A stretch of 64,000 nucleotides of DNA from Bacteroidota bacterium (lineage in GTDB: Bacteria; Bacteroidota; Bacteroidia; 2-12-FULL-35-15), in NCBI GenBank assembly GCA_025963725.1, contig JAOQAE010000004.1:369616-433615 (forward strand), in the 5' to 3' direction. The notes below the pieces were generated by a model. It did no database searches. It worked only from the letters and a program-made list of their open reading frames with translations, and was not told where the DNA came from. Below, one piece after another: positions 24,346 to 34,461 of the stretch. The position numbers and the translations under genes are program-made. Position 1 is the stretch's first letter, and the number at the start of each line of letters is the position of its first letter.

Positions 24346-25170
24346 ATGGCTTTAAAAAAATTAAGACCCTTAACACCTGGGCAGCGCTTTAAATTAGTAA
24401 GCGATAACGCTGATATTACACATGATAAACCTGAAAAGAGTTTATTGGTCCCTGTAAAGAAATCAGGTGGACGTGATAATACAGGTAAAATGACCATGCG
24501 CTACATCGGTGGTGGTCACAAGCAACAATACCGCATCATCGATTTCAAACGCGATAAAGCAGGAGTTCCCGCTACTGTTAAAACAATTGAGTACGATCCA
24601 AACCGTACCGCACGTATTGCCCTTGTAGTTTATGCTGATGGAGAAAAACGTTACATCGTTGCTCCAAACGGCTTACAGGTAGGACAAAAGATCGTATCCG
24701 GAAAGGATGCGGCACCTACAGTTGGCAATGCAATGTACCTTTCTGATATTCCATTAGGAACAGTTATCCACAATATTGAATTACGTCCCGGCCAGGGAGC
24801 TATCATGGCTCGCAGCGCAGGCTCATACGCACAATTGAGTGCACGTGACGGAAAATATGCGATCGTTAAAATGCCTTCAGGCGAAACACGCATGATCCTT
24901 GTAACCTGTATGGCTACTATCGGATCAGTTTCCAACGCCGACCACAACCTGGAGATCAGCGGTAAAGCTGGCCGTACAAGATGGCAGGGCCGCAGGCCTA
25001 GAACACGTCCGGTAGCAATGAACCCGGTTGATCACCCTATGGGTGGAGGTGAAGGAAGAGCTTCAGGAGGCCACCCGCGCTCACGCAAAGGATTGCCTTC
25101 AAAAGGATACAAAACACGCTATCCGAAGAAAGCTTCCAACAAATACATCATCGAGAAGAGAAAAAAATAA
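24346..25170 (+). CDS. rplB: 50S ribosomal protein L2
   Basis: 274 residues with [23 protein letters not shown] in the N-terminal OB fold and the near-universal [14 protein letters not shown] with the His involved in subunit association and peptidyl transfer. 58 bases after rplW. Confidence 0.98.
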   Translation: MALKKLRPLTPGQRFKLVSDNADITHDKPEKSLLVPVKKSGGRDNTGKMTMRYIGGGHKQQYRIIDFKRDKAGVPATVKTIEYDPNRTARIALVVYADGEKRYIVAPNGLQVGQKIVSGKDAAPTVGNAMYLSDIPLGTVIHNIELRPGQGAIMARSAGSYAQLSARDGKYAIVKMPSGETRMILVTCMATIGSVSNADHNLEISGKAGRTRWQGRRPRTRPVAMNPVDHPMGGGEGRASGGHPRSRKGLPSKGYKTRYPKKASNKYIIEKRKK

Positions 25171-25241
25171 TAATATAAACAGTTTAATGGCTCTTGCAGC
25201 AGCTTAGGTTACGCAGGGTTCACAACTAAAAAACAAACGAA

Positions 25242-25520
25242 ATGTCACGTTCACTAAAAAAAGGTCCTTTTATCGACTGGAAACTGGAGAAAAAATTATT
25301 AGACCTCCAGGCTTCAGGTAAAAAAACAGTTATCAAAACATGGTCACGCAGGTCAATGATCTCCCCGGATTTCGTTGGGTTGACAGTAGCAGTTCACAAC
25401 GGGAATAAATTCATCCCTGTGTATGTTACAGAGAACATGGTAGGGCACAAGTTCGGCGAGTTCGCTCCGACAAGAACTTTCAGAGGCCACGCAGGTAACA
25501 AAGATAAAGGTTCAAAATAA
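25242..25520 (+). CDS. rpsS: 30S ribosomal protein S19
   Basis: 92 residues with [18 protein letters not shown] and [20 protein letters not shown], the universally conserved contact with S13 and the A-site tRNA region of the head. 71 bases after rplB. Confidence 0.98.
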   Translation: MSRSLKKGPFIDWKLEKKLLDLQASGKKTVIKTWSRRSMISPDFVGLTVAVHNGNKFIPVYVTENMVGHKFGEFAPTRTFRGHAGNKDKGSK

Positions 25521-25552
25521 TTTAAGTAAAGAGATTATAATATAACGAAAAA

Positions 25553-25960
25553 ATGGGTGTTAGAAAACAAAATACAGCGGACGCACGCAAAGAGGCAAAC
25601 AAAAGCAGATATTTTGCTGTTTTGAAAAATTGCCCGACATCTCCCCGTAAAATGAGATTGTTAGCAGACCTCGTAAGAGGCAAAGATGTATATCTGGCTT
25701 TGAATATTTTAAAATTCAATCCGAAAGAAGCGTCCGGAAGATTAGAGAAATTGCTTACATCGGCAATTGCAAACTACGAAGCTAAAACAGGCGAACGCCC
25801 TGAAGACAGCAACCTGGTTGTAAAAGAAGTGTTTGTTGACAGTGCAATGCAGATGAAGCGCTTAAGAACCGCTCCGCAAGGCCGTGCAAACAGGATCAGA
25901 AAACGTTCCAACCACGTAACAATTGTAGTAGATAAAAAACAAGAACCAAAAACTAAATAA
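25553..25960 (+). CDS. rplV: 50S ribosomal protein L22
   Basis: 135 residues, with NCPTSPRKMRLLADLVRGKDV and the tunnel beta-hairpin region MKRLRTAPQGRANRIRKRSNH, a position where macrolide resistance changes map in other bacteria. N-terminus is about 20 residues longer than in E. coli. Confidence 0.97.
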   Translation: MGVRKQNTADARKEANKSRYFAVLKNCPTSPRKMRLLADLVRGKDVYLALNILKFNPKEASGRLEKLLTSAIANYEAKTGERPEDSNLVVKEVFVDSAMQMKRLRTAPQGRANRIRKRSNHVTIVVDKKQEPKTK

Positions 25961-25971
25961 TAATATTTTAA

Positions 25972-26766
25972 ATGGGACAAAAAGCAAATCCGGTAGGCTT
26001 ACGCTTAGGCATCATTAAAGGATGGGATTCTAACTGGTATGGTGGAAAAAACTTTTCTGACAAATTAGTTGAAGATTTTAAGATCAGAAACTATTTGAAA
26101 GCTCGTTTGGCAAAAGCAAGCATTTCAAAGATCGTCATAGAAAGGACCGTAAAGATCATTACCGTTACTATCAACACATCCCGCCCGGGTATTATTATTG
26201 GTAAAGGTGGACAGGAAGTTGACAAGATCAAGGAAGAGTTAAAGAAAATCACTAAAAAGGACATCCAGATCAATATTTTTGAGATCAAACGTCCGGAGCT
26301 CGATGCACGTTTGGTTGCAGACAGCATCGCACGCCAGATCGAAGGACGTATCTCTTTCAGAAGGGCTGTTAAAATGGCAGTAGCTTCTACAATGAGAATG
26401 GGTGCTGAAGGTATCAAAGTGAAATGTTCTGGCCGTTTGGCAGGAGCAGAGATGGCACGTGTTGAAGGATACAAAGAAGGACGTACTCCATTGCATACAT
26501 TACGCGCGGATATCGATTACGCTCTGGGTGAGGCACATACAACATACGGACGTATCGGTGTAAAAGTGTGGATCTGCAAAGGCGAAGTTTACGGAAAACG
26601 CGATCTTTCCCCGAATATCGGAAACACAGCAGCCGGCTCTAAAGACGGAAAAGGCGGCCCGCAAAAAGGCGGAAACCCGAAATTTGACAACAAACGCGGT
26701 CCGGGAGGCCCCCGCAAAGGTGGAAATGATAACCGCAGCAACGACAGAAGAAGAGATTCTAAGTAA
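25972..26766 (+). CDS. rpsC: 30S ribosomal protein S3
   Basis: 264 residues. The core has [21 protein letters not shown], the KH domain with [15 protein letters not shown], and [17 protein letters not shown]3 helps form the mRNA entry tunnel and helicase site. The last 45 residues form a Gly/Lys/Asn/Arg-rich unstructured tail ([20 protein letters not shown] and on), longer than the E. coli form. Confidence 0.97.
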   Translation: MGQKANPVGLRLGIIKGWDSNWYGGKNFSDKLVEDFKIRNYLKARLAKASISKIVIERTVKIITVTINTSRPGIIIGKGGQEVDKIKEELKKITKKDIQINIFEIKRPELDARLVADSIARQIEGRISFRRAVKMAVASTMRMGAEGIKVKCSGRLAGAEMARVEGYKEGRTPLHTLRADIDYALGEAHTTYGRIGVKVWICKGEVYGKRDLSPNIGNTAAGSKDGKGGPQKGGNPKFDNKRGPGGPRKGGNDNRSNDRRRDSK

Positions 26767-26805
26767 TAAATAAGGAAATATTAAGTTATATAAATAGTAT
26801 ACAAG

Positions 26806-27231
26806 ATGTTACAGCCTAAAAGAACCAAGTTTAGAAAGATGCACAAAATGAAGATGAAAGGCGATGCGAAACGCGGCGACCAATTATCATTCGGTTCATT
26901 CGGACTAAAGGCAACAGAAGGATGCTGGGTTACAGCACGTCAATTAGAAGCAGCAAGGGTTGCGGTTACACGTTTCATGAAGCGTGAAGGTCAGATCTGG
27001 ATCCGTGTGTTCCCTGACAAGCCAATCACCAGCAAACCGGCTGAAGTACGTATGGGTAAAGGTAAAGGTGCTCCTGAATATTGGGTGGCAGTTGTTAAGC
27101 CGGGCCGTATCATGTTCGAAGCTGAAGGCGTTCCGATGGAAGTTGCCAAAGAAGCATTGCGTCTGGCAGCACAAAAATTACCTGTAACGACAAAATTCGT
27201 TGTTAGAAGAGATTATTCAGCGGAAGCATAA
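26806..27231 (+). CDS. rplP: 50S ribosomal protein L16
   Basis: 141 residues beginning [14 protein letters not shown], with [20 protein letters not shown] and the A-site-facing [20 protein letters not shown]. In other bacteria an Arg near position 81 is hydroxylated by a cupin oxygenase; the region [13 protein letters not shown] is conserved here. Confidence 0.98.
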   Translation: MLQPKRTKFRKMHKMKMKGDAKRGDQLSFGSFGLKATEGCWVTARQLEAARVAVTRFMKREGQIWIRVFPDKPITSKPAEVRMGKGKGAPEYWVAVVKPGRIMFEAEGVPMEVAKEALRLAAQKLPVTTKFVVRRDYSAEA

Positions 27232-27260
27232 TTTTCAACATCAGTCTAAAAGAATATAAA

Positions 27261-27464
27261 ATGAAACAAGCAGATATTAAACAACTCTCTACAAGCGACC
27301 TGATCGAGAGAGTGAAAGAGGAAAAAACGGTGCTGGCTAAATTAAAGCTGAACCATGCAGTATCTCCTATTGAAAGCCCTGCAAAGATCACCGGAAGCAG
27401 AAAAGCAGTAGCAAGATTAAATACAGAACTTCGCAAAAGACAATTAGCGGAAGCAAAAAAATAA
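27261..27464 (+). CDS. rpmC: 50S ribosomal protein L29
   Basis: 67 residues, two-helix protein ending in the family pattern ARLNTELRKRQL. Lies at the tunnel exit beside L23. Confidence 0.96.
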   Translation: MKQADIKQLSTSDLIERVKEEKTVLAKLKLNHAVSPIESPAKITGSRKAVARLNTELRKRQLAEAKK

Positions 27465-27473
27465 TTTCAGAAA

Positions 27474-27731
27474 ATGGAAGACAGAAATTTAAGAAAAGAA
27501 AAAGTTGGCTTGGTAACAAGTAACAAAATGGACAAGTCAATTGTTGTTGCAGTTGAGCGTAAGGTAAAACACCCGAAATACGGGAAGTTCCTTAACAAAA
27601 CTACCAAGTTTATTGCTCATGATGAGGCAAATACCTGCAACATCGGCGATACCGTTAAGATCATGGAAACACGTCCCCTGAGCAAAAACAAATGCTGGAG
27701 ATTGGTTGAAGTGGTTGAAAGGGCCAAGTAA
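27474..27731 (+). CDS. rpsQ: 30S ribosomal protein S17
   Basis: 85 residues, OB fold with [20 protein letters not shown] and [15 protein letters not shown]. Nine bases after rpmC. The following 84-base spacer contains ATCCG and CGGAT arms that could form a loose hairpin. Confidence 0.97.
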   Translation: MEDRNLRKEKVGLVTSNKMDKSIVVAVERKVKHPKYGKFLNKTTKFIAHDEANTCNIGDTVKIMETRPLSKNKCWRLVEVVERAK

Positions 27732-27815
27732 TTCTTTTTAGAAAGAGTACATCCGCGATTGCGCTGACTAACGATAGTTTATCAATCCGGATCAACATAG
27801 TTAACAAAACAAGAA

Positions 27816-28184
27816 ATGGTACAACAGGAATCAAGATTAATTGTAGCGGATAACAGCGGAGCAAAAGAAGTGCTTGTTATTCGTGTACTTGGCGGGACTA
27901 AAAAAAGATATGCTTCCATCGGCGACAAGGTGGTAGTGACCGTTAAGCATGCATTACCTTCCGGTAATATTAAGAAAGGCGCTGTGTCAAAAGCAGTGGT
28001 GGTAAGAACAAGGAAAGAGGTAAGACGCCAGGATGGTTCTTATATCCGTTTTGATGACAATGCAGTAGTGTTACTGAACGCTTCAGACGAATTAAGAGGA
28101 ACTCGTATTTTCGGACCTGTTGCCCGTGAATTAAGAGATAAACAATTTATGAAAATCGTATCGCTTGCACCGGAAGTGTTGTAA
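27816..28184 (+). CDS. rplN: 50S ribosomal protein L14
   Basis: 122 residues beginning [19 protein letters not shown] with the intersubunit-bridge surface [17 protein letters not shown]. Start of the classical spc section; no separate promoter is obvious. Confidence 0.98.
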   Translation: MVQQESRLIVADNSGAKEVLVIRVLGGTKKRYASIGDKVVVTVKHALPSGNIKKGAVSKAVVVRTRKEVRRQDGSYIRFDDNAVVLLNASDELRGTRIFGPVARELRDKQFMKIVSLAPEVL

Positions 28185-28204
28185 GTGAAAAACTAAATAA
28201 AGCA

Positions 28205-28528
28205 ATGTCAAAATTAAACATTAAAAAGAACGATACGGTAAAAGTAATTGCCGGAGATTCTAAAGGCCAGGAAGGCAAAGTACTGTCGATCGACAGAACC
28301 AAGGGCCGCGCCTTTGTTGAAGGTGTGAACCTTGTATCAAAGAGCACCAAGCCTGATGCTAAAAATCCTCAGGGTGGGATCGTAAAAAAAGAAGCTTCAA
28401 TCCATATCTCTAACCTGATGCTCATCGAAGCATCTACAGGGAAGCCAACACGTGTTGGAAGGAAACTGGATGAAAAAAGCAAAAACATAGTTCGTTACTC
28501 AAAAAAATCAGGGGAGGTAATTAAATAA
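28205..28528 (+). CDS. rplX: 50S ribosomal protein L24
   Basis: 107 residues with a KOW motif ([20 protein letters not shown]) and [20 protein letters not shown]. An assembly initiator of 50S. Its stop overlaps the rplE start by one base (TAATG). Confidence 0.97.
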   Translation: MSKLNIKKNDTVKVIAGDSKGQEGKVLSIDRTKGRAFVEGVNLVSKSTKPDAKNPQGGIVKKEASIHISNLMLIEASTGKPTRVGRKLDEKSKNIVRYSKKSGEVIK

Positions 28529-29097
28529 TGGCTTATTCACCACGCTTAAAAGACAAGTATAAAGCGGATGTAATTCCGGCTTTACAGAAGAAATACGGTT
28601 ACAGCTCTTCAATGGAAGTGCCTAAACTGGAAAAGATCTGTGTGAACCAGGGTATCGGCGACGCAGTATCTGATAAGAAATTAATTGAAGGCGCGATAAA
28701 GGAAATGACCACCATTACCGGTCAGAAAGCCGTATCTACCATCTCTAAAAAGGATATCTCCAACTTCAAGCTCCGTAAAGGGGTTCCGATCGGGGTGAGG
28801 GTAACTTTACGCGGAGATACCATGTACGAGTTTTTAGATCGATTAATTTCCGTAGCTTTGCCCCGCATTCGTGATTTCAGGGGAATCAATGAAAAAGGAT
28901 TTGATGGAAACGGTAACTACACGTTAGGTGTTACCGAGCAGATCATCTTCCCTGAGATCGACATCGATAAAGTAACAAAGATCATGGGTATGGACATTAC
29001 ATTCGTAACATCCGCACCAAGCGATGACCAGGCGTTGGCTTTATTAAGCGAATTCGGATTACCGTTTAAGAATCAGAAAAAAGAAGAAAAAAAATAA
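28528..29097 (+). CDS. rplE: 50S ribosomal protein L5
   Basis: 189 residues with [36 protein letters not shown] and [19 protein letters not shown]. Binds 5S rRNA with L18 and contacts P-site tRNA. Translationally coupled to rplX; a short Lys/Glu-rich tail ends the protein. Confidence 0.98.
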   Translation: MAYSPRLKDKYKADVIPALQKKYGYSSSMEVPKLEKICVNQGIGDAVSDKKLIEGAIKEMTTITGQKAVSTISKKDISNFKLRKGVPIGVRVTLRGDTMYEFLDRLISVALPRIRDFRGINEKGFDGNGNYTLGVTEQIIFPEIDIDKVTKIMGMDITFVTSAPSDDQALALLSEFGLPFKNQKKEEKK

Positions 29098-29151
29098 TGA
29101 TTTATAAGCCGAATTAAATAGGCGATAAAATCAAATCTTAAAGAAAAAAAG

Positions 29152-29421
29152 ATGGCAAAAGAATCAATGAAAGCAAGAGAGGTTAAACGCAAGAAACTTG
29201 CTGACCTGTACGCTGACAGAAGAAAAGCTTTAAAAGCTGCAGGTGATACTGTAGGTTTGCAAAAACTTCCACGTAACTCATCTCCGACACGTCAACGTAA
29301 CCGTTGTAAATTAACAGGTCGTCCAAGAGGTTATATCCGCCAGTTCGGACTATCCCGTAACACATTCCGCGAGATGGTTTTAGACGGCCTGATCCCGGGA
29401 CTGACCAAATCAAGCTGGTAG
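29152..29421 (+). CDS. rpsN: 30S ribosomal protein S14, zinc-free (C-minus) form
   Basis: 89 residues, the length of the C-minus type. The region that holds CxxC pairs in zinc-binding S14 reads [21 protein letters not shown], with a single Cys, so no zinc site is possible. It belongs to the spc section between rplE and rpsH as usual. Confidence 0.97.
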   Translation: MAKESMKAREVKRKKLADLYADRRKALKAAGDTVGLQKLPRNSSPTRQRNRCKLTGRPRGYIRQFGLSRNTFREMVLDGLIPGLTKSSW

Positions 29422-29495
29422 GCACAAACCAGGTTGTTCAATAGAGTATTCATATAATTATCCTGCGTGCGGGATAAAATATAAACCAACATAAA

Positions 29496-29891
29496 ATGAC
29501 AGATACAATATCAGATTATCTCACACGCGTGAGAAATGCTATCGGCGCAAACCACAGAATCGTTGAAATCCCGGCTTCAAACCTGAAGAAAGAGATCACT
29601 AAAATTCTTTTCGAAAAGGGATACATCCTAAGCTACAAATTCGAGAACACCAATACCCAGGGGACTATCAAAATAGCCCTGAAGTATCATCCTGCAACAA
29701 AACAGTCTGCGATCAAGGATCTGCAAAGAGTGAGCTCGCCAGGTTTACGTAAGTATACCGGTGCTGCTAAACTGCCGCGCGTCCTTAACGGACTGGGTAT
29801 TGCCATTCTTTCAACTTCCAAAGGTGTAATGACCGATAAGGAAGCAAGAACGCAAAAAGTAGGTGGAGAAGTATTGTGTTATGTTTATTAA
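29496..29891 (+). CDS. rpsH: 30S ribosomal protein S8
   Basis: 131 residues beginning MTDTISDYLTRVRNAI and ending GVMTDKEARTQKVGGEVLC, with SSPGLRKYTGAAKLPRVLNG in the C-terminal domain. S8 represses the spc operon in E. coli by binding its mRNA; no matching site was identified. The 74-base leader contains a TTATCC/GGGATAA hairpin at about 29459-29478. Confidence 0.98.
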   Translation: MTDTISDYLTRVRNAIGANHRIVEIPASNLKKEITKILFEKGYILSYKFENTNTQGTIKIALKYHPATKQSAIKDLQRVSSPGLRKYTGAAKLPRVLNGLGIAILSTSKGVMTDKEARTQKVGGEVLCYVY

Positions 29892-29896
29892 TCTTT

Positions 29897-29902
29897 AGGA
29901 GG
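29897..29902 (+). promoter_or_regulatory. Perfect Shine-Dalgarno of rplF
   Basis: AGGAGG, eight bases before the ATG at 29911. Nearly all other genes here lack any Shine-Dalgarno sequence, so this one stands out. Confidence 0.85.
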
Positions 29903-29910
29903 AACAGATC

Positions 29911-30465
29911 ATGTCAAGAATAGGTAAATTACCCGTATCACTTCCGAAAGGAGTAGAGGTTAGCGTCTCTGATAAGAACGTTGTAACCGTTAAAGGCCCG
30001 AAAGGCACCTTAACACAAAATGTAGATTCCGCCATCAGCATCGAAAATAAAGACGGCATTATCACATTAACCCGCGCTACAGAGCAAAAACGCCACAAAG
30101 CAATGCACGGCCTATACCGCTCTTTGATTGCAGGTATGGTGAAAGGTGTTAGCGATGGCTATAAAACAGAACAGGAATTAGTAGGTGTGGGTTACCGTGC
30201 CGCTAACAAAGGACAATTGCTGGAATTAACCTTAGGTTACTCCCACAACGTTTCCTTCGATCTTCCTGTAGAGATCAAAGTAACAACAACCGCTGAAAAA
30301 GGACAAAACCCGAAGATCATCATGGAAAGCGCTGACAAGCAGCTCATCGGGATGGTTGCCGCTAAGATCCGCTCATTGCGTAAACCAGAGCCTTACAAAG
30401 GTAAAGGTATCAAGTTTACAGGCGAGATTCTGAGAAGAAAAGCAGGTAAATCAGCAGGTAAATAA
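29911..30465 (+). CDS. rplF: 50S ribosomal protein L6
   Basis: 184 residues, two-domain protein with SRIGKLPVSLPKGVEVSVSD, the VGVGYRAANKGQLLELTLGY repeat and the signature PEPYKGKGIKFTGEILRRK. Located near the sarcin-ricin loop. It is the only ribosomal gene in the window with a perfect AGGAGG ribosome-binding site. Confidence 0.98.
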   Translation: MSRIGKLPVSLPKGVEVSVSDKNVVTVKGPKGTLTQNVDSAISIENKDGIITLTRATEQKRHKAMHGLYRSLIAGMVKGVSDGYKTEQELVGVGYRAANKGQLLELTLGYSHNVSFDLPVEIKVTTTAEKGQNPKIIMESADKQLIGMVAAKIRSLRKPEPYKGKGIKFTGEILRRKAGKSAGK

Positions 30466-30519
30466 TAAATAGGAACATTCACAATGCCGGCCAAACCCGG
30501 CAGCAACAAGGTAAATAAA

Positions 30520-30879
30520 ATGGCAGTAGTAACAAAATCATTCAGAAGGAACAGGATCAAGCAGCGTATCCGCAAAGTAGTTGTAGGAGATGCTCAAAGC
30601 CCACGCCTGTCTGTATTCAGAAGCAACAAAGGAATCTACGTTCAGCTTATCGATGACGCATCAGGCAAAACGCTTGTGGCTGCATCTTCTGCAGACAAAG
30701 GAATTGCTGAATCAAAAGGCAACAAGATCGACCAGGCTAAAGCGGTTGGTAAAGCAATCGCTGAAAAAGCGACAGCAGCAGGGATCAACTCTGTACGTTT
30801 CGACAGGAACGGCTACCTTTACCACGGCAGGATCAAATCGCTTGCTGAAGCAGCACGTGAAGCAGGCCTTAAGTTCTAA
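30520..30879 (+). CDS. rplR: 50S ribosomal protein L18
   Basis: 119 residues from ATG 30520. An upstream in-frame ATG at 30484 would add [12 protein letters not shown], which does not look like the family, so I chose the later start ([19 protein letters not shown]). The body has [20 protein letters not shown] and ends [19 protein letters not shown]. Binds 5S rRNA. Confidence 0.95.
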   Translation: MAVVTKSFRRNRIKQRIRKVVVGDAQSPRLSVFRSNKGIYVQLIDDASGKTLVAASSADKGIAESKGNKIDQAKAVGKAIAEKATAAGINSVRFDRNGYLYHGRIKSLAEAAREAGLKF

Positions 30880-30937
30880 GTAATAATAAATTGAAAATTA
30901 GGATTGAAGATCGGTCCTGAATCTAAAAATAGATAAA

Positions 30938-31456
30938 ATGTCAAACGCAAACATAAAAAGAGTTAAATCAAGCGATATTGAATTAAAAGATAAGCTTGTA
31001 AGCATCCAACGTGTAACCAAAGTTACCAAAGGGGGAAGAAACTTTACCTTTTCAGCTATTGTTGTAGTTGGAAACGAAAAAGGCATCGTTGGTTACGGTT
31101 TAGGTAAAGCAAAAGAGGTTACGGATGCGATCACCAAAGGTATTGATGACGCTAAGAAGAACCTGATCAAAGTAGCGATCGTGAAAGGGACAGTTCCTCA
31201 CGAGCAGCTTGGTAAATTCAGCGGTTCTGTGGTTTTTTTAAAGCCTGCAGCTCATGGTACCGGTGTTATTGCCGGTGGTGCGATGCGTGCTGTTCTTGAG
31301 AGCGTTGGTGTTACAGACGTTTTGGCTAAGTCAAAAGGCTCTTCAAACCCTCACAACGTGGTTAAAGCTACAATGGATGCATTGATGAAAATGCGCGATG
31401 CAGCTACAGTTGCTCAGCAGCGCGGGATCTCAATGGAAAAAGTATTTAACGGATAA
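30938..31456 (+). CDS. rpsE: 30S ribosomal protein S5
   Basis: 172 residues with the dsRBD-like part [20 protein letters not shown] and [13 protein letters not shown], then [20 protein letters not shown]. Needed for accuracy and mRNA unwinding at the entry site. Followed by an 83-base spacer with 8-bp periodic repeats. Confidence 0.98.
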   Translation: MSNANIKRVKSSDIELKDKLVSIQRVTKVTKGGRNFTFSAIVVVGNEKGIVGYGLGKAKEVTDAITKGIDDAKKNLIKVAIVKGTVPHEQLGKFSGSVVFLKPAAHGTGVIAGGAMRAVLESVGVTDVLAKSKGSSNPHNVVKATMDALMKMRDAATVAQQRGISMEKVFNG

Positions 31457-31460
31457 TAAT

Positions 31461-31516
31461 AATTTTAGATTTTTGGATTTTTAGATTTTGTGAATTACTT
31501 CTAAAACTCTAAAATT
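31461..31516 (+). repeat. Palindromic, 8-bp periodic spacer element before rpmD
   Basis: GATTTTTG, GATTTTTA, GATTTTGT in tandem (31468-31491). AATTTTAGA at 31461-31469 is the inverted complement of TCTAAAATT at 31508-31516. Similar elements lie at 34387 and 37551. Confidence 0.6.
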
Positions 31517-31539
31517 CAACAAGTCAAAAAATAGAAAAC

Positions 31540-31716
31540 ATGGCAACAATCAAGATCAAACAAATCAAAAGTGGAATCGACCGCCCGGAACGTCAGAAAC
31601 GTACTTTGCGCGCACTGGGTTTCAGAAAAATGAACCAGACCATCGAAAAAGAGGTTACACCTCAGATCCTTGGAATGATCCACAAAGTATCACATTTGGT
31701 GACAGTAATTAAATAG
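31540..31716 (+). CDS. rpmD: 50S ribosomal protein L30
   Basis: 58 residues read directly from the sequence. It begins MATIKIKQIKSGIDRPERQK, continues RTLRALGFRKMNQT and ends MIHKVSHLVTVIK, the standard bacterial L30 of minimal length. It sits between rpsE and rplO as in most bacteria. Confidence 0.97.
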   Translation: MATIKIKQIKSGIDRPERQKRTLRALGFRKMNQTIEKEVTPQILGMIHKVSHLVTVIK

Positions 31717-31743
31717 TTAATAACAAGAAATAATATATAAGTG

Positions 31744-32214
31744 ATGAACTTAAGTAAATTAACTCCCGCAGAAGGTTCGGTAAAAAACGCTAAAAAACGT
31801 TTAGGACGTGGTCAGGGATCAGGTAAAGGCGGAACTTCCACAAAAGGTCACAAAGGTGCTCAGTCACGCTCAGGATACTCTGCAAAAAGAGGATTTGAAG
31901 GTGGCCAGATGCCATTACAGAGACGTGTTCCTAAGTTTGGATTCAAAAATATCAACCGTGTTGAATACCGCGGGATCAATCTGGATGTGATCCAGGGATT
32001 GGTTGACGCTAATAACGTAACTACAGTTGATCTTGAATTTTTGATCTCCAAAGGGCTTGCTCACAAAAATGACAGAGTGAAGATCCTCGGACGCGGAGAA
32101 TTAAAGTCAAAAGTGGCTATTAAGGTCCATGCATTTTCTGCAACGGCAAAATCAGCTATCGAGGCACAAGGCGGAACAGCTGAATCACTGGAGAAAGCTG
32201 TAGAAAAAGCATAA
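31744..32214 (+). CDS. rplO: 50S ribosomal protein L15
   Basis: 156 residues from ATG 31744; a GTG three bases earlier is also in frame. Gly/Lys-rich N-terminal arm (KKRLGRGQGSGKGGTSTKGH) that threads into 23S rRNA, then FEGGQMPLQRRVPKFGFKN. 22 bases before secY. Confidence 0.97.
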   Translation: MNLSKLTPAEGSVKNAKKRLGRGQGSGKGGTSTKGHKGAQSRSGYSAKRGFEGGQMPLQRRVPKFGFKNINRVEYRGINLDVIQGLVDANNVTTVDLEFLISKGLAHKNDRVKILGRGELKSKVAIKVHAFSATAKSAIEAQGGTAESLEKAVEKA

Positions 32215-32236
32215 TATTTACGTGTAAAAACGGTAT

Positions 32237-33580
32237 ATGAAAAATTTTATAAATACATTAAAGAACATCTGGAAGATCGAGGACCTGAGGGTGCGTATCC
32301 TGAATACGCTCGGCTTCATCCTGATCTACCGCTTAGGTTCTTATGTTGTGCTGCCGGGTGTGAACTCAGAGGCGCTGATGGCTGCAAATAATAAGACGGC
32401 AAATGAGGGCATTGTCGGACTGATCAACATATTTGCAGGTGGAGCTTTTTCACGTGCATCTATTTTCGGACTTGGGATCATGCCATACATTTCCGCATCC
32501 ATCGTGGTGCAGCTGTTGGGAATGGCCCTGCCTTACTTCCGCAAAATGCAGATGGAAGGGGAGAGCGGACGCAAGAAGATCAACCAGATCACCCGTTTCT
32601 TAACCGTTATCATTACCGTATTCCAGTGTCCCGGTTACATTGCAACACAAATTACCAATAAGGCCGGTGTAGTTACCGACCCAAGCACATTCTGGTGGAT
32701 CCAGTCGATCCTTATCCTCGTTACTGGAACAATGTTCGTAATGTGGTTAGGAGAGAAGATCACCGACAAAGGTATCGGTAACGGTATCTCCATCATCATC
32801 ATGATCGGTATCATCGCACGTCTGCCATTTGCATTCGTATCGGAGTTCGGTTCACGTGTAAGCGGTGAAGGCGGAGGATTGATCATGCTGCTCATCGAAA
32901 TGGTTCTTTTATTACTGATCGTTGTAGGCTCTATCATGCTGGTGCAGGGAACACGGAAAATTCCGGTTCAGTTTGCCAAGAAGATCGTTGGCAACAAGCA
33001 GTTCGGAGGCGTTCGCCAGTACATTCCTTTAAAAGTGAATGCAGCAGGTGTTATGCCGATCATTTTCGCTCAGGCGATCATGTTCATTCCATTGACACTG
33101 GTTGGGTTCTCCCAGTCGGCTTCCATGCAGAACTTCCTGGCTCCTTTGCAGAACCACTACGGATTTGTATATAACTTTATTTTTGCGCTCCTGATCATCG
33201 TGTTCACGTATTTCTATACTGCGATCACCGTGAATCCTAACCAGATGGCAGAAGATATGAAGCGTAACGGCGGTTTTGTACCGGGTGTTCAGCCTGGAAA
33301 GCAAACAGCAGAGTTCATTGATACTATCATGTCGCGCATTACATTCCCGGGATCTTTATTCCTGGCATTGATCGCGATACTGCCGGCATTCGCAATTAAG
33401 CTCAACATCCAGCAGGAATTCGCCCAGTTCTACGGCGGAACCTCATTGCTGATCCTTGTGGGAGTTGTGCTGGATACATTGCAGCAGATCGAAAGCCACC
33501 TGTTGAACCGTCATTACGATGGATTGATGAAAACAGGCAGGATCAAAGGCCGTACTTCTATGAGTATGACCACAGCATAA
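32237..33580 (+). CDS. secY: Protein translocase subunit SecY
   Basis: 447 residues, ten membrane helices. Begins FINTLKNIWKIEDLRVRILN, with the plug region FAGGAFSRASIFGLGIMPYI and signature SASIVVQLLGMALPYFRKM; the C-terminal cytosolic loops contain GFVPGVQPGKQTAEFID, the SecA- and ribosome-binding region. Forms the Sec channel that feeds the many signal-peptide proteins here. adk, which follows secY in many bacteria, is absent; map follows after 21 bases. Confidence 0.98.
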   Translation: MKNFINTLKNIWKIEDLRVRILNTLGFILIYRLGSYVVLPGVNSEALMAANNKTANEGIVGLINIFAGGAFSRASIFGLGIMPYISASIVVQLLGMALPYFRKMQMEGESGRKKINQITRFLTVIITVFQCPGYIATQITNKAGVVTDPSTFWWIQSILILVTGTMFVMWLGEKITDKGIGNGISIIIMIGIIARLPFAFVSEFGSRVSGEGGGLIMLLIEMVLLLLIVVGSIMLVQGTRKIPVQFAKKIVGNKQFGGVRQYIPLKVNAAGVMPIIFAQAIMFIPLTLVGFSQSASMQNFLAPLQNHYGFVYNFIFALLIIVFTYFYTAITVNPNQMAEDMKRNGGFVPGVQPGKQTAEFIDTIMSRITFPGSLFLALIAILPAFAIKLNIQQEFAQFYGGTSLLILVGVVLDTLQQIESHLLNRHYDGLMKTGRIKGRTSMSMTTA

Positions 33581-33601
33581 TACAAACGGGGAGGCTGAAC
33601 T

Positions 33602-34387
33602 GTGTCGAAAGGATTGTATTATAAAACGAAGGATGAAATTGAATTAATAAGAGAGAGTTCTTTACTTGTTGGAAAAACTTTAGCTGAAGTAGCAAAAGTC
33701 ATTAAACCGGGAGTTACCACCTTATCGCTTGATAAAGTAGCTTACGAGTTTATTAACGATAACAAAGCGGTCCCCGCTTTTTTAAACTACAACGGGTTTC
33801 CGAACTCACTCTGCATTTCAGTTAATGCGCATGTGGTTCACGGGCTTCCCGGGAAATATACGCTGAAAGACGGCGATATTGTTTCTGTGGATTGCGGGGT
33901 TGTGAAAAACGGCTTTTTTGGCGACTCAGCTTATACATTCGCTATCGGCGAGGTGAAACCGGAGGTGCTGAACCTTTTGAAAGTAACAAAGGAAAGCCTT
34001 TACAAAGCGATTGAATTCTGTATGGCTGGAAAGCGTATTGGAGATATCAGTGAAGCAGTTCAGTCGCATGCCGAAAAGAACGGTTATTCCGTGGTGAGAG
34101 AGCTGGTAGGGCATGGGATAGGCAAAAGCCTGCATGAATCGCCGGAAGTGCCGAACTACGGTAAAAAAGGAAACGGATTAGTGCTGCAGGAAGGGTTAGT
34201 GATCGCGATAGAGCCAATGATCAATATGGGCAAAAAGGCGATCATCCAGGAGAACGACGGATGGACAATAAGAACTGCCGATAACCTGCCTTCCGCTCAT
34301 TTTGAGCATACGGTAGCAATCGGAAAGAACAAAGCAGATATATTATCCAGCTTTGAATTTGTAGAAGAAGTATTAAAGAATAAATAA
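33602..34387 (+). CDS. map: Methionine aminopeptidase, type I
   Basis: 261 residues with a GTG start. The five metal ligands of the pita-bread fold are visible: Asp in VSVDCGVV, Asp in GFFGDSAYTF, His in GHGIGKSLHE, Glu in AIEPMI and Glu in ENDGWTIRT-region, with FEHTVAI at the end. Removes the initiator Met from nascent chains. Cotranscribed with secY and infA, as is common. Confidence 0.97.
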   Translation: MSKGLYYKTKDEIELIRESSLLVGKTLAEVAKVIKPGVTTLSLDKVAYEFINDNKAVPAFLNYNGFPNSLCISVNAHVVHGLPGKYTLKDGDIVSVDCGVVKNGFFGDSAYTFAIGEVKPEVLNLLKVTKESLYKAIEFCMAGKRIGDISEAVQSHAEKNGYSVVRELVGHGIGKSLHESPEVPNYGKKGNGLVLQEGLVIAIEPMINMGKKAIIQENDGWTIRTADNLPSAHFEHTVAIGKNKADILSSFEFVEEVLKNK

Positions 34388-34449
34388 ATTTTAGAATTTT
34401 AGAGTTATTGAATTTCAGAATTTATTCTAAATTCAAAAAACAATAACTC
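34387..34449 (+). repeat. Palindromic, 8-bp periodic spacer element before infA
   Basis: AATTTTAG is repeated at 34387-34394 and 34395-34402. GAGTTATTG (34402-34410) is the inverted complement of CAATAACTC (34441-34449), and inside it GAATTTCAGAA (34410-34420) pairs with TTCTAAATTC (34425-34434) around a TTTA loop. Confidence 0.65.
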
Positions 34450-34461
34450 AATAATTAATAT

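Noticed and set aside
33580-33602. Missing adk, and missing tuf near fusA, as evidence of a deletion
   Set aside because: Both absences are, as far as I know, common in Bacteroidota ribosomal operons, so they are not specific to this genome.
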